Source of the DNA: Treponema sp. UBA3649
GTDB taxonomy: Bacteria; Spirochaetota; Spirochaetia; Treponematales; Treponemataceae
NCBI GenBank assembly: GCA_002373325.1
Contig: DFKI01000040.1
Span: 1 to 47,622 of the forward strand
Length of the DNA: 47,622 nucleotides
Direction of reading: 5' to 3'
The notes beneath the pieces were generated by a model. The model was not told where the DNA came from and ran no database searches. It saw nothing but the letters and a program-made list of their open reading frames with translations. The translations under genes and the position numbers were made by a program. Of this stretch, positions 1 to 8,699 are shown piece by piece (the first letter of the stretch is position 1; every line of letters starts with the position of its first letter).

Positions 1-421
1 GTCTCTGTCCACCGGAAAGAGCCTTCGGTTTGCGATCCAGATACTGTGTCAAACCAAGGATGTTTGCAGCCTCATCGACACGACGCTTGATTTCGCTCTT
101 GTCCATCTTGCGGATTTTAAGACCGAAAGCCATGTTGTCGTACACTGTCATGTGAGGATACAGAGCATAGTTCTGGAATACCATTGCGATGTTTCTGTCC
201 TTCGGCGGGACATCGTTCATCAGCTCTCCGTCGATGTACAGCTCACCTTCGGAAATGTCTTCCAGACCTGCGACCATGCGGAGAGTCGTGGACTTACCGC
301 ATCCAGAAGGACCTACGAATACGCAGAATTCCTTGTCTTCAATAGTGATATTGGCATTCTGGACGGCACGAACTCCACCGTCATAGATTTTACCAATACC
401 CTTCAGTTCTACCTTTGCCAA
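1..421 (-). CDS. Sugar ABC transporter ATP-binding protein, MalK/UgpC/MsmK type (3' part outside window)
   Basis: Only the first 140 codons are present. The translation has the N-terminal ABC fold in order: Walker A (GPSGCGKST, about residues 38-46), the Q-loop (VFQNYALYPHMTV) and the ABC signature beginning LSGGQR at the window edge. The wording of these motifs is typical of the MalK/UgpC/MsmK subfamily that energises carbohydrate importers in the inner membrane. The start is a TTG codon (421-419). A GGGAGG Shine-Dalgarno lies six bases upstream and no ATG or GTG is suitably placed. No permease genes are adjacent in the window, so it may be a shared ATPase serving several importers; the orphan binding proteins at 33245 and 35182 could be clients, but this is inference. 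The family call is secure, the substrate is unknown. Confidence 0.9.
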   Translation of the reverse strand, partial: MAKVELKGIGKIYDGGVRAVQNANITIEDKEFCVFVGPSGCGKSTTLRMVAGLEDISEGELYIDGELMNDVPPKDRNIAMVFQNYALYPHMTVYDNMAFGLKIRKMDKSEIKRRVDEAANILGLTQYLDRKPKALSGGQR

Positions 422-447
422 TTTTGGCCTCCCAAGGGGTTATATTA

Positions 448-483
448 TGCTTATATTATAATAGTAGATTCCGCACTTGTCAA
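448..483 (-). promoter_or_regulatory. Sigma-70 promoter of the ABC ATPase gene
   Basis: On the minus strand TTGACA (483-478) and TATAAT (460-455) are separated by exactly 17 bp, a perfect consensus promoter. The predicted start is near 448, giving a 5' leader of about 27 nt that contains the GGGAGG ribosome binding site. No operator-like repeat was noticed around it. Confidence 0.85.
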
Positions 484-540
484 ACAAATTTTTCATAAAT
501 TTGAGGAATTTTTTTGAAAAACGCTGATTTACAGCATTGC

Positions 541-608
541 GTCATTGCCGAACTTGATCCGGCAATCTCTTTCCCAATAGAGATTATCGGGTCACGCCCG
601 ATAATGAC
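541..608. repeat. REPIN-like inverted doublet
   Basis: Two short palindromes face each other. GTCATTGCCG...CGGCAATCTC (541-569) is followed after about 10 bp by GAGATTATCGGG...CCCGATAATGAC (580-608). The outer ends (GTCATT / AATGAC) and inner ends (AATCTC / GAGATT) are inverted copies, so the whole unit can fold into one long hairpin with two internal stems. The same design occurs at 14223-14289, and single units occur at 14143-14170 and 46650-46677. It lies in the 351-bp gap between the divergent ABC ATPase and von Willebrand A genes. Confidence 0.75.
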
Positions 609-657
609 ACTCATCCAGTCTGATAATGACACCCATCCACCCCGCTAATGCCATTGC

Positions 658-720
658 CTCACCTTTCACCTTTCACCTTTCACCTTTCACCTTTCACCTC
701 TCACCTCTCACCTTCACCTT
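658..720. repeat. 7-bp tandem repeat (CACCTTT)
   Basis: About eight imperfect tandem copies of the heptamer CACCTTT/CACCTCT lie upstream of the von Willebrand A gene. The other strand is purine-rich (AAAGGTG). Similar heptamer runs with other sequences occur at several gene ends in this window. The rest of the 422-772 gap holds the REPIN-like unit and no gene that I can support. Confidence 0.85.
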
Positions 721-772
721 AAAATATTCCGATAATCAAAGGAACCCATTTTTGGGAACTAAGGAGGCCAGC

Positions 773-2161
773 ATGAAACACACGTTCAAAATCCTTGCGG
801 GGATGATTTTTCTCGCGGCATTTGCATTGGTACAAGTCTCAGCCGAAAACGTACAGGACGATGAGAGTCTGACAGTCACTTCAAGCGACATATTTATAGA
901 AAGAAACAGCGGAAGGTCGATCGGAACGTCTACCGACGGATTCAATCTTTACGTGAGGAAAAAAGACGGGATGGAATCTGTCATGCTCACGGAAACAACA
1001 AAGGACCCGGCGGGAAAGGAGGACAACTTCGCATACCGCTCCGAGACTTACAACTCACTTAACGGCGATGAGATCCGCTTGTTGGACGGAAAAAAACTCT
1101 CCTCGGCGGACGCAAGGTTTAGTCTGATTTCCTCAACCGAGGGTTATCATCCGCGGCTCGGAAAATGCTTTTTGATTTACATCCCGCGAAAGCTCGTCTA
1201 CGGATACCCATGGACAAGAAACGGCAGCATCGCAATCTCCAAGGGAACCTTCATCAACATCCGCACCTTCAGCAAAAAATACGGCGACTACTCCGGAAAA
1301 TGGAAGGACAATCCCTTCATGTTTGATTTCACATACTCACCGGCTCCGAAAGAAACGGACAAAAAAACCGGAAGCGATTCGGAATCAAAACCAGAGCTGA
1401 CATCTCCTGAAAAAAACACTGTGAGCAAAACTGAGTCAAAGACGACCACGGAAACAAAAGTCACGACGACGACCACAGTAACTGAGACCAAGACAGAGAC
1501 CGAGACAACCGAGGAAAGTGTGGAGGAAGAGGACGTGATTCTAACCGATGAGTACAATCCAACCGCGGCGGAAACATTCGGGGACATCGCAAAAAAGACG
1601 AAGGGAAAATCAACAATCTCAAAGGGTCCTGTCACATTGCCGGAAGATTTGAGAAAGATGCTCGGGCAGATAAAAATCAAGGCGAACGTTGACGTGGTTT
1701 TCGCAATCGACACGACGGGAAGCATGAAGGACGATCTTCTTTCGCTGAAGACACGCTGGATTCCGACTCTCATAAATCAGGCAAAGGAATTCGGAAGCAT
1801 CAGGGTGGGTCTCGTTTTCTACCGTGATTATTTTGACGACTACAGCTACAAGGGACTTCCCGTAAAGATTTTTGATTTCACCGACGACATTGATGAAGTG
1901 AGCGCGAACCTGAACAAAATCACCATACGCGGAAATGAGGGCGGAGATGTTCCCGAGGCAGTTTACGAGGCTCTCTACGCTTCCCTCACCTACTTTGAGT
2001 GGAGACCCAACGCGGACAGAAACATCATATTGATTGGAGACGCAGAGCCGCACCCCTTCCCCAAGGGAACCAAAAAGATTTCCGAATCCGACGTGATGGA
2101 GCTCGCGAAGTCCAAGGACGTGAAGATAAACACAATCATCGTCCCCAACACGATTGAATGA
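773..2161 (+). CDS. Secreted von Willebrand factor A domain protein
   Basis: A 462-residue exported protein. The start at 773 is chosen because AAGGAGG lies six bases upstream and the product then begins with a classical signal peptide (basic MKHTFK, a hydrophobic core, cleavage predicted after the Ala at residue 24). Residues 25-190 have no recognised family. Residues about 190-255 form a Thr/Lys/Glu low-complexity linker. From about residue 305 there is a von Willebrand A fold with the metal-site motif D313-T-T-G-S317 following hydrophobic strand VVFAI. The usual motif is DxSxS, so the middle Ser is replaced by Thr. A later strand (NIILIGDAEPH) matches the second metal-coordinating loop. 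It probably works in the periplasm or on the cell surface in protein or ligand binding; the partner is unknown. It converges on the helicase gene, with only 12 bp between stop codons. Confidence 0.8.
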   Translation: MKHTFKILAGMIFLAAFALVQVSAENVQDDESLTVTSSDIFIERNSGRSIGTSTDGFNLYVRKKDGMESVMLTETTKDPAGKEDNFAYRSETYNSLNGDEIRLLDGKKLSSADARFSLISSTEGYHPRLGKCFLIYIPRKLVYGYPWTRNGSIAISKGTFINIRTFSKKYGDYSGKWKDNPFMFDFTYSPAPKETDKKTGSDSESKPELTSPEKNTVSKTESKTTTETKVTTTTTVTETKTETETTEESVEEEDVILTDEYNPTAAETFGDIAKKTKGKSTISKGPVTLPEDLRKMLGQIKIKANVDVVFAIDTTGSMKDDLLSLKTRWIPTLINQAKEFGSIRVGLVFYRDYFDDYSYKGLPVKIFDFTDDIDEVSANLNKITIRGNEGGDVPEAVYEALYASLTYFEWRPNADRNIILIGDAEPHPFPKGTKKISESDVMELAKSKDVKINTIIVPNTIE

Positions 2162-2173
2162 GGAAGACATTTC

Positions 2174-5100
2174 CTAGATAGCGTCGTACATGTCAAGGAT
2201 TTTCTCCATCTCTCCCCGGGGATTTTTCCACCATGCCGCGGACCACAACCGGAAGATTTTCCATCCGCGGTTCTCAAGGAATTTCTGTCTGTGCAGGTCC
2301 CTTTCCCTCACCGAAGATTTTGTGGAGTAAAGGCGACCGTCGCTCTCAAGGCCGATTACATAACGTCCGTTCTTTTTCAGCGCGAAATCAATCGAGTAAC
2401 CTCCGATTCCCACGTTGCGGTCAAAGTCGATGTTCTCGTCCCTGAGCATTTTCTCAATCTCATCCGACAGAACGGAAGGCACATTCTCCTCCGCATCCTG
2501 TGACGAAGATTCCGCGACAAACGAATGAAGGATGTCGCCCGCAAGCTTACGGTTTCCATCGCTCACGGCAGACGCATACTCAAGATATTTTTTCAGTATG
2601 GCAGGTCCCTGATTTTTCAGTCCCTCAACTTTCAGTTCGGAAGGCTCGAAGCTCACCACGATGTGCACCTGTTTTTTCGCACGGCTTATTGCGACGTTAA
2701 GTCTGTTCTCTCCCCCGCTTTGATTCAGCCAACCGAAATTCTGCACGAGCTTTCCCTTTTCGTTCTCAGCATATCCGACGGAAAAAATAATTATGTCCCG
2801 CTCGTCTCCCTGCACGTTCTCAATGTTCTTCACAAAAAGACCCACGTCCTCCCCGTTCTCCACGCGTGATGATTCGGACAAAACCTTGGACGCAAAATCA
2901 GGGTCGTTCCGACACTCCTTGTCAATCAAATCTTCTATCAAATCGCGCTGGCTGGAATTGAACGTAATCACACCGACAGTCTCGTTCTCAGTCCTGGTCG
3001 CAAAAATGTCCTTGAGCAAAGAGACAACCTCATTCGCCTCCACCTCATTCTTTCTCTTGTCCCAGACAGCTCCTTTCGTTCTGTGCATGACGATTGGTGG
3101 CCGGTCAGAATTCGTGACATCGGGAGAGACAAAAAGTTTTCCGCCGTAAAAAGCGTAATTTGAAAATGCGATGAGCTCCTCATATTTTGAGCGGTAGTGG
3201 AAATTCAAGAGCGTGTCGTCGTAGCGGTACTTCGCAAGATCCAAAAGACTCTCCTCCTCAAGGGCAGCGGAAATCTCCTCGTCCTCGGCAAGGTCATCCT
3301 CATCAATGCTGATTCTTCCTGTTCCCAAACTTGACGGACGAAGCTGTTTCTGGTCTCCTGCAATCACGACTTTTTTCGCGCGGAGGATTGAGGGGATTCC
3401 TTTTTCCACGTACATCTGGGAGGCCTCGTCAAAGATGAGCAAATCAAAAACACCGATCTGAAGCGGAATGATTTCGGAAACCACCTCGGGAGTGAGCAGC
3501 CAGATTTTTACGGATTTGAAAAGCTCGAAATCAAATTTGGAGACAAACTTGTTCACGCTCATCCGCCTCTTCGACTCGATTGCACGGAGCATCTCATTTT
3601 TTCTCTTGGACTGATTCAGCATGTCAAGGCTTTCGGAAAGTTTCGACTCAAGAATCTTTTTTGTAAGGGCTTCCTTTTTGTCAATCCCGTCGGAAATCGC
3701 CTTAACCGTGGACGGAAATCTTTCCACGCACAAAAGAGTGTCCCTGTGCTTCGACTCAAATTCCATAAGGTGATGCCGCATGAGGAAAGTGAAAATCTCC
3801 TGGTTCGCGTTCTGCAGTGAGTTGTCAAAATCACGCCGAAGATTTTCCATCGCACAAAAATAAGATTTCTCCTCCGCCGACATTTTCTGATAAAGAGGAA
3901 GAAGTCCGTAGTAATCGGTGTAATGCGAGCTTCCCTCAGTGAAATCCACGGGACTGCTCATAAGCATTGACAAGATATCTTTGTCCGGATTGGAAAAACA
4001 CTCCTTCGAAAATTGTCTCACGTCGCGTTTCGTGTGGTTCAAATCGAAGAGCCTTGCAAAAAAATTCTTATTCCTGAGCTCCACGACTCTTTCCGAAAGA
4101 GACTGCCATTTTGTGCGGATATGCTGTATCTCAAAGTCAGTGAGAGCCGGCTTCATCTTTGAAATCCAAGGAAAAGTTTTTTCAAGCTGAACGAAGGAAT
4201 CCATTTTTGAAAGCACACTCTCGTCAAGGAAAGTGTCCCTGCATTTTTTCACGGTCTTAAAATCAGCGGAAAGCAAATCGGAATGTATGTTCTCCCTGAA
4301 TTTCTCATCCCGGGCAAACTCATCCTGATTCGTGTAATCCCTTCTCGGACACATGGCATAAAGCTTGTAAGGCTCAATTCCAAAATCATCCTTGCTGTAA
4401 AGTTCCTCCGCAATTTTCTCCAGGCTCATGCACTCACCGTCAATCTCGGCGGAAATCAAATCGGAGGACTCCCGCGGTGAATCGGAAAAATCTGGTATGC
4501 TGACAATTCGCTGCATCTGGTCATAGAAAAGATTTTTATTGTTCACGTCATCGATTATGAGAGCGTACTTCGACAAATCCCCGAGCCTTGAGTAAACGAC
4601 ATCCAGGGCGGTCTTTTTTTCGGAGACCATGAGAACAGTCTTTCCGTCGGATGCGGCATGAGAAATGAGACTTGTGATTGTCTGAGATTTTCCTGTTCCG
4701 GGAGGTCCCTCGATGACAAGCTCATCGCTCACGTTAATCATGTTCAGGACTTTTTCCTGGGAGCTGTTCAGGTCGTTGATGTAGCGGAGATTGCACTCGT
4801 AGATTTCAGGCTCCGAGTCACTTTCACCTACGGTCGCGGCGTTGTTGTTTTCATCGAGCAAGTCGTTCAGAAGCGTGTTGATGTTTCCTTCCTCGGCAAT
4901 CTTCTGAAAATCCTTTTGTATGGACGAAGAGCAGATTGGGAAATTTCCAATGACGGCGGAGTTCTCAAGATAAAGCTCGCCCGCAGAAAATTTCGGAAAA
5001 GTGTCCGACGTATATTCCACAAATGGATGAAGCAAATCCTCCTCAGCGCTCTCACGTATTTCCAAATCATGTCCGCGGAAAAATTTGATTATGTCATCCA

Positions 5101-5872
5101 AAAAATTCGCCCTGTCAGCGCTCTCAACCTCGGCATTCGGAAGAGGCTTGTTCACTCCGTTTGTCTTGTAATAAGCAAGGATAAGCGTCGTGTTGTAAAG
5201 GATGTCGCGGCTTTTATCCAGCGAAACTTTTATGCTTGTGGGAGTCCGTTCCTCAATCACGGGAAAGAGTGCGAGAGGAGCACGGATTTCAAAATCCTCA
5301 CCCGGAAGTTTTCCCTTCGCGAAAGGATATGCTATGAAAAGATTGTTCTGTCCCTTGTCGCGCAGAATCCTGTTTGAGGCTCTCAGAAGCGTCGTAAGTT
5401 TTTTAAACCTAACCTCGTCACGGATATTCGCAACCTCAAGTTTTCTTCCCGCACCAAGTACGATGTCCCTTGGATCATGGGCCAGACTGTAAAGGTCCAC
5501 GGCACTTTTGCTGTAAAGTTTTGAAAGAAAAAGAAGCGGATTCCTTCGGCTTATGTTCACGAGTTTTTTCTCAAGTTCCTTCAGAGTTTCCAGCACCGAT
5601 TTGTTGATTGACACTTTCGTAAATCCACTGCCCTGCACAGTTCTTTCGAACCGGTTGATTACACGCACGAACTGCTCCGCGTAATTGTCAATGAAAGTTT
5701 TTCCAACTCCGGGAATCCTCTCAAAATCCGAGACCTTGAGCGGAACAAGTGTCGCAATCATCTTAAGGGCCTCGTCGCTGCAAACGGTCGGTGTCCGCTC
5801 ATTTCCATAAGATTCTTTTATGCGCTGTCTCAATTTTACAAGCTCATCATAAAGAGCAACATTTTCTTCCAT
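2174..5872 (-). CDS. Large SF1 DNA/RNA helicase with HRDC and C-terminal nuclease domains (DUF4011 family)
   Basis: A 1232-residue protein. Residues about 5-80 resemble an HRDC domain (IPGVGKTF helix-hairpin segment), a nucleic-acid-binding module seen in RecQ-type helicases. A DUF4011-like region follows. The helicase core has Walker A (EGPPGTGKSQT, about residue 387), the Walker B box DEASQM (about 811), the GDQKQLRPSS motif, and C-terminal motifs including NVQGDERD and NVAISRAKKQ, all typical of Upf1/DNA2-like superfamily 1. Residues about 1140-1220 look like a DUF559/MTES_1575 PD-(D/E)XK nuclease (GYSIDFAL then VIGLESDG). The ATG at 5872 is preferred over an upstream GTG at 5887 because GGAGG sits six bases before it. 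It follows murD by 18 bp and is the last gene of the murE operon. A role in DNA repair, RNA metabolism or defence is possible; the sequence does not decide. Confidence 0.85.
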   Translation of the reverse strand: MEENVALYDELVKLRQRIKESYGNERTPTVCSDEALKMIATLVPLKVSDFERIPGVGKTFIDNYAEQFVRVINRFERTVQGSGFTKVSINKSVLETLKELEKKLVNISRRNPLLFLSKLYSKSAVDLYSLAHDPRDIVLGAGRKLEVANIRDEVRFKKLTTLLRASNRILRDKGQNNLFIAYPFAKGKLPGEDFEIRAPLALFPVIEERTPTSIKVSLDKSRDILYNTTLILAYYKTNGVNKPLPNAEVESADRANFLDDIIKFFRGHDLEIRESAEEDLLHPFVEYTSDTFPKFSAGELYLENSAVIGNFPICSSSIQKDFQKIAEEGNINTLLNDLLDENNNAATVGESDSEPEIYECNLRYINDLNSSQEKVLNMINVSDELVIEGPPGTGKSQTITSLISHAASDGKTVLMVSEKKTALDVVYSRLGDLSKYALIIDDVNNKNLFYDQMQRIVSIPDFSDSPRESSDLISAEIDGECMSLEKIAEELYSKDDFGIEPYKLYAMCPRRDYTNQDEFARDEKFRENIHSDLLSADFKTVKKCRDTFLDESVLSKMDSFVQLEKTFPWISKMKPALTDFEIQHIRTKWQSLSERVVELRNKNFFARLFDLNHTKRDVRQFSKECFSNPDKDILSMLMSSPVDFTEGSSHYTDYYGLLPLYQKMSAEEKSYFCAMENLRRDFDNSLQNANQEIFTFLMRHHLMEFESKHRDTLLCVERFPSTVKAISDGIDKKEALTKKILESKLSESLDMLNQSKRKNEMLRAIESKRRMSVNKFVSKFDFELFKSVKIWLLTPEVVSEIIPLQIGVFDLLIFDEASQMYVEKGIPSILRAKKVVIAGDQKQLRPSSLGTGRISIDEDDLAEDEEISAALEEESLLDLAKYRYDDTLLNFHYRSKYEELIAFSNYAFYGGKLFVSPDVTNSDRPPIVMHRTKGAVWDKRKNEVEANEVVSLLKDIFATRTENETVGVITFNSSQRDLIEDLIDKECRNDPDFASKVLSESSRVENGEDVGLFVKNIENVQGDERDIIIFSVGYAENEKGKLVQNFGWLNQSGGENRLNVAISRAKKQVHIVVSFEPSELKVEGLKNQGPAILKKYLEYASAVSDGNRKLAGDILHSFVAESSSQDAEENVPSVLSDEIEKMLRDENIDFDRNVGIGGYSIDFALKKNGRYVIGLESDGRLYSTKSSVRERDLHRQKFLENRGWKIFRLWSAAWWKNPRGEMEKILDMYDAI

Positions 5873-5890
5873 CCCGTTCCTCCGCACGAT

Positions 5891-7501
5891 TCAGTTCTTG
5901 AAAAGTTTTACGACAAAATTCTTGAATTTATTTCCCCTGTCAAACTCATTCGTGAACATTCCGAAAGAAGTCGCTCCAGGAGAAAAGACAACCGGAATCT
6001 CCGCGTCACCTTTGAAAAAAGAAAATGCCCTCTCCGCGTTCTCGTCCTCCAAATCTGATTTGAGGGACAAAAGAAGATTTTCAAGGGAGTCAAAGGGACC
6101 TGAGTAGTTTATGAAAGCCGAGTCCAGCATGGGAAGAAATTTCTCCGTTCCCGTCCCCGAAAGAAGATAGATTTTTCTCGGGCGATTTTTTTTGAATTCA
6201 CTTTTCGTAAGCGTGTCCATGAGAGGTGAAAAATCAAGTCCCTTGTCAGTGCCCCCGCAAATCAAAATGACGCTTTCGTCAAACGCCTTGATTGCAGCAG
6301 CGGTCGCCTCGGGAACTGTCGCGCATGTGTCGTTGTAAAAACTCAATGCAATGCCGCTTGAAGAAACGGTCATCCTGTGGAAATTCTCAAGCCTGTGCGG
6401 GAGTCCCTTCCACTTGCCAAGGATGTTCAAAACCTGCTCAGGAGCGACGTGCATAAGACACATGGCCAAAGCTGCGTTGAGTACGTTCGTCTTCATGTGC
6501 TCGCCGGGAACCAAAAGATTTCCCATCACCTTCCGTACATTCTCATGTTTTTCCGCCGCGGCCCTGCTCAAAAATTTTTCAGGAAGACGCACGAATCCCG
6601 ACATGATTTTTTCATCGGGCTCCATTCTCTGGAACGCACCGTAGATTTCAGGAGGCAGGGATTTCTTACTGTAACGAAGCACGCATCCCTTTGTCTCGGA
6701 CGCAAAAAAATCACCCCAGCTTCGGCATCCTTCTTTTGGACTCGCGGTTTCATTCAGGTAATCATCCTCGTCAAAATCAAGGATGGTAAAATCATCAGCG
6801 GTCTGATCGGCGTAGATGAGCCTTTTGTCCGCAACGTATGAATCCATGTCGCCGTACCAGTTCTGATGGTCTGGAACGATTTTTGTGATTACGGCAATCT
6901 TCGGCTTAAGGACTTTTCTTCCGCGCAAATCCGCCAGCTGCCAGCTTGAGAGCTCAAGCACAACGGGAGTCATTCCGTCGGTCTCTTCCAAAAATGTAAG
7001 AGGGCTTACCGTGATGTTGCCTCCGAGAAAGGTCTTGAATCCTGCCTGCTCAAGTCCGTAATGAATCGCGCTAACGGTGGAGCTTTTTCCCTTGCTTCCG
7101 GTAACGGCAATAATCGGGGCTTTCGTAAAATGGAGGAAAATGCTAAGGTCAGTCTCAATCGCTTTTGCGGCTCCAAGATATTTGTTTCCCTGAATCTTCA
7201 CGCCGGGATTTTTTATAACGCAGTCGGCCTCCGAAAAATCCTCCATGCGGTGATGGCCAAGGACATAGAAAAGACGAGATTTATCAAGCGACTCATCCTC
7301 GGCAAGACGCTTCAAAGTGGGCGCAAGGTCCAAGGCTGATTTCATGTCGGTGACAGTTACGGTCGCCCCGTGCTTCAGAAAAAAACGAACGCAGGCTTCT
7401 CCCCCGCCGTTCAGTCCAAGTCCCATCACCGTGATTTTTTTTCCGGCGATGTCATCAAGAGATTTGAAAAAGCATCCTTCAGGATAAACATGCGGCTCCA
7501 T
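5891..7501 (-). CDS. murD: UDP-N-acetylmuramoyl-L-alanine:D-glutamate ligase
   Basis: Cytoplasmic peptidoglycan precursor enzyme that adds D-Glu to UDP-MurNAc-L-Ala using ATP. The N-terminal Rossmann-type domain has VMGLGLNGGG (about residues 25-34), which binds the uridine nucleotide. The ATP loop AVTGSKGKSS lies at about 128-138. The central domain has ELSSWQL and the DH motif in VPDHQNW, and the C-terminal domain contains a YNDTCATVPEA stretch typical of the family. At 536 residues it is about 90 longer than the E. coli enzyme. Much of the excess seems to lie in an acidic insertion in the central domain (about residues 240-320). GGAGG precedes the ATG by six bases. It sits between ddl (44 bp upstream) and the helicase, in one operon. 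Confidence 0.95.
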   Translation of the reverse strand: MEPHVYPEGCFFKSLDDIAGKKITVMGLGLNGGGEACVRFFLKHGATVTVTDMKSALDLAPTLKRLAEDESLDKSRLFYVLGHHRMEDFSEADCVIKNPGVKIQGNKYLGAAKAIETDLSIFLHFTKAPIIAVTGSKGKSSTVSAIHYGLEQAGFKTFLGGNITVSPLTFLEETDGMTPVVLELSSWQLADLRGRKVLKPKIAVITKIVPDHQNWYGDMDSYVADKRLIYADQTADDFTILDFDEDDYLNETASPKEGCRSWGDFFASETKGCVLRYSKKSLPPEIYGAFQRMEPDEKIMSGFVRLPEKFLSRAAAEKHENVRKVMGNLLVPGEHMKTNVLNAALAMCLMHVAPEQVLNILGKWKGLPHRLENFHRMTVSSSGIALSFYNDTCATVPEATAAAIKAFDESVILICGGTDKGLDFSPLMDTLTKSEFKKNRPRKIYLLSGTGTEKFLPMLDSAFINYSGPFDSLENLLLSLKSDLEDENAERAFSFFKGDAEIPVVFSPGATSFGMFTNEFDRGNKFKNFVVKLFKN

Positions 7502-7545
7502 TTTTTACCTCCAAACATTTTTGCAATTTATTGCTTTTTTTTATA

Positions 7546-8676
7546 TCAGCGTTCCACCCGGAGATTTTCCCTCGCCTCAAAACGTGAGACCGCCTCGTTG
7601 AAAAGAAGCTCAATCAGGCTGGAAAAATCGAGTCCAGAGCTTCCGCACATTTTCGGGAACATGCTGATTTTTGTAAAGCCCGGAATGGTGTTGATTTCAT
7701 TAAGATAGATTTCGCCGCTCTTTCTGTCGATGAAAAAATCCACGCGCGAAAGTCCAGATGCGTCAACCGCTCTGTATGCTTTTTTCGCAGTCTCGCGGAT
7801 GTACTCAAGTTTGTCGTCGCTAAGCAATGCGGGAATCTTGAGCTCGGCTCCGTCGGGGTCGTTGTACTTCGCGTCATAGTCGTAAAAATCATGCTTGGGA
7901 ACAATCTCTCCGGGACCATAGGCTTTGAGCATCGTGTGAGCCTGGGACGGATCTTCGGTAACGGAATTTCCTGTAACGGAGCACTCAACTTCCCTTGCGT
8001 CAATGGATTTTTCAATGAGCACTTTGTTGTCCCATCCGAAAGCCTCCATCATAGCGTAGGAAAGCTCCTTCATGTTCTCCGCCTTGAACGCACCGTCGCT
8101 TGAACCTGCGGAACACGGCTTTACGAAGAGAGGGAACTTTAGCTCATCGACCGCTTTCTGAATCAACTCGTCGTAACGGCGGCTGTCATTCACGTCGGAC
8201 CTTCTCACGCAAATATAGGGAACCACAGGAAGACCCGCTTTTTCCCAAAGGATTTTTGTCTGCACTTTGTCCATGGTCGCGGCTGACGAGAAGACTCCGC
8301 ATCCAACGTAGGGAACTCTTGCCATCTCCAAAAGTCCCTGCACGGTTCCGTCCTCGCCGAAAGTTCCGTGGAGCACAGGGAAAACGACATCGCAGGGAAT
8401 CCTTTTTCCATTTGCGACGAAGGCTCCCTCTTTGCCACCGCCCGGTATGACGGAAACACGGTTCTTCTCATCGGCATTTATGGAAAGAACAGACTCAGGA
8501 TTCTTTTTCAACTCAGCAAGGACAGAATCATCCTGCAAAAACCATCCGCCGTCCCTTGCGATGGAAATCAATTTGACGGAATGTTTTTCATCAACATTGC
8601 GGGCAACAGCAGAGCAGCTCATCAAAGAAATCTCGTGCTCACCCGAGCGACCGCCATACAACAAAACTATATTCAT
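7546..8676 (-). CDS. ddl: D-alanine--D-alanine ligase
   Basis: A 376-residue ATP-grasp enzyme that joins two D-Ala molecules for the peptidoglycan stem peptide. The N-terminus MNIVLLYGGRSGEHEISL is characteristic of Ddl. The ATP-binding region LFVKPCSAGSSDG, the Mg/D-Ala-binding LNEINTIPGFT and the Ser-containing loop near the end (MFPKMCGSSGL) are all present. A GAGG ribosome site precedes the ATG. It starts 23 bp after murE and ends 44 bp before murD, so the three ligases are probably co-transcribed from the murE promoter. Confidence 0.96.
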   Translation of the reverse strand: MNIVLLYGGRSGEHEISLMSCSAVARNVDEKHSVKLISIARDGGWFLQDDSVLAELKKNPESVLSINADEKNRVSVIPGGGKEGAFVANGKRIPCDVVFPVLHGTFGEDGTVQGLLEMARVPYVGCGVFSSAATMDKVQTKILWEKAGLPVVPYICVRRSDVNDSRRYDELIQKAVDELKFPLFVKPCSAGSSDGAFKAENMKELSYAMMEAFGWDNKVLIEKSIDAREVECSVTGNSVTEDPSQAHTMLKAYGPGEIVPKHDFYDYDAKYNDPDGAELKIPALLSDDKLEYIRETAKKAYRAVDASGLSRVDFFIDRKSGEIYLNEINTIPGFTKISMFPKMCGSSGLDFSSLIELLFNEAVSRFEARENLRVER

Positions 8677-8699
8677 ATCAAAACCTCAATCATCAATTA

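Noticed and set aside
626..772. Upstream start for the von Willebrand A gene
   Set aside because: The extra N-terminal codons would be translated heptamer repeats and would bury the signal peptide; the ATG at 773 has a strong ribosome site.
4658..5377. Open frame on the plus strand inside the helicase gene
   Set aside because: It is the reverse-strand shadow of a conserved helicase region, without ribosome site or domain.
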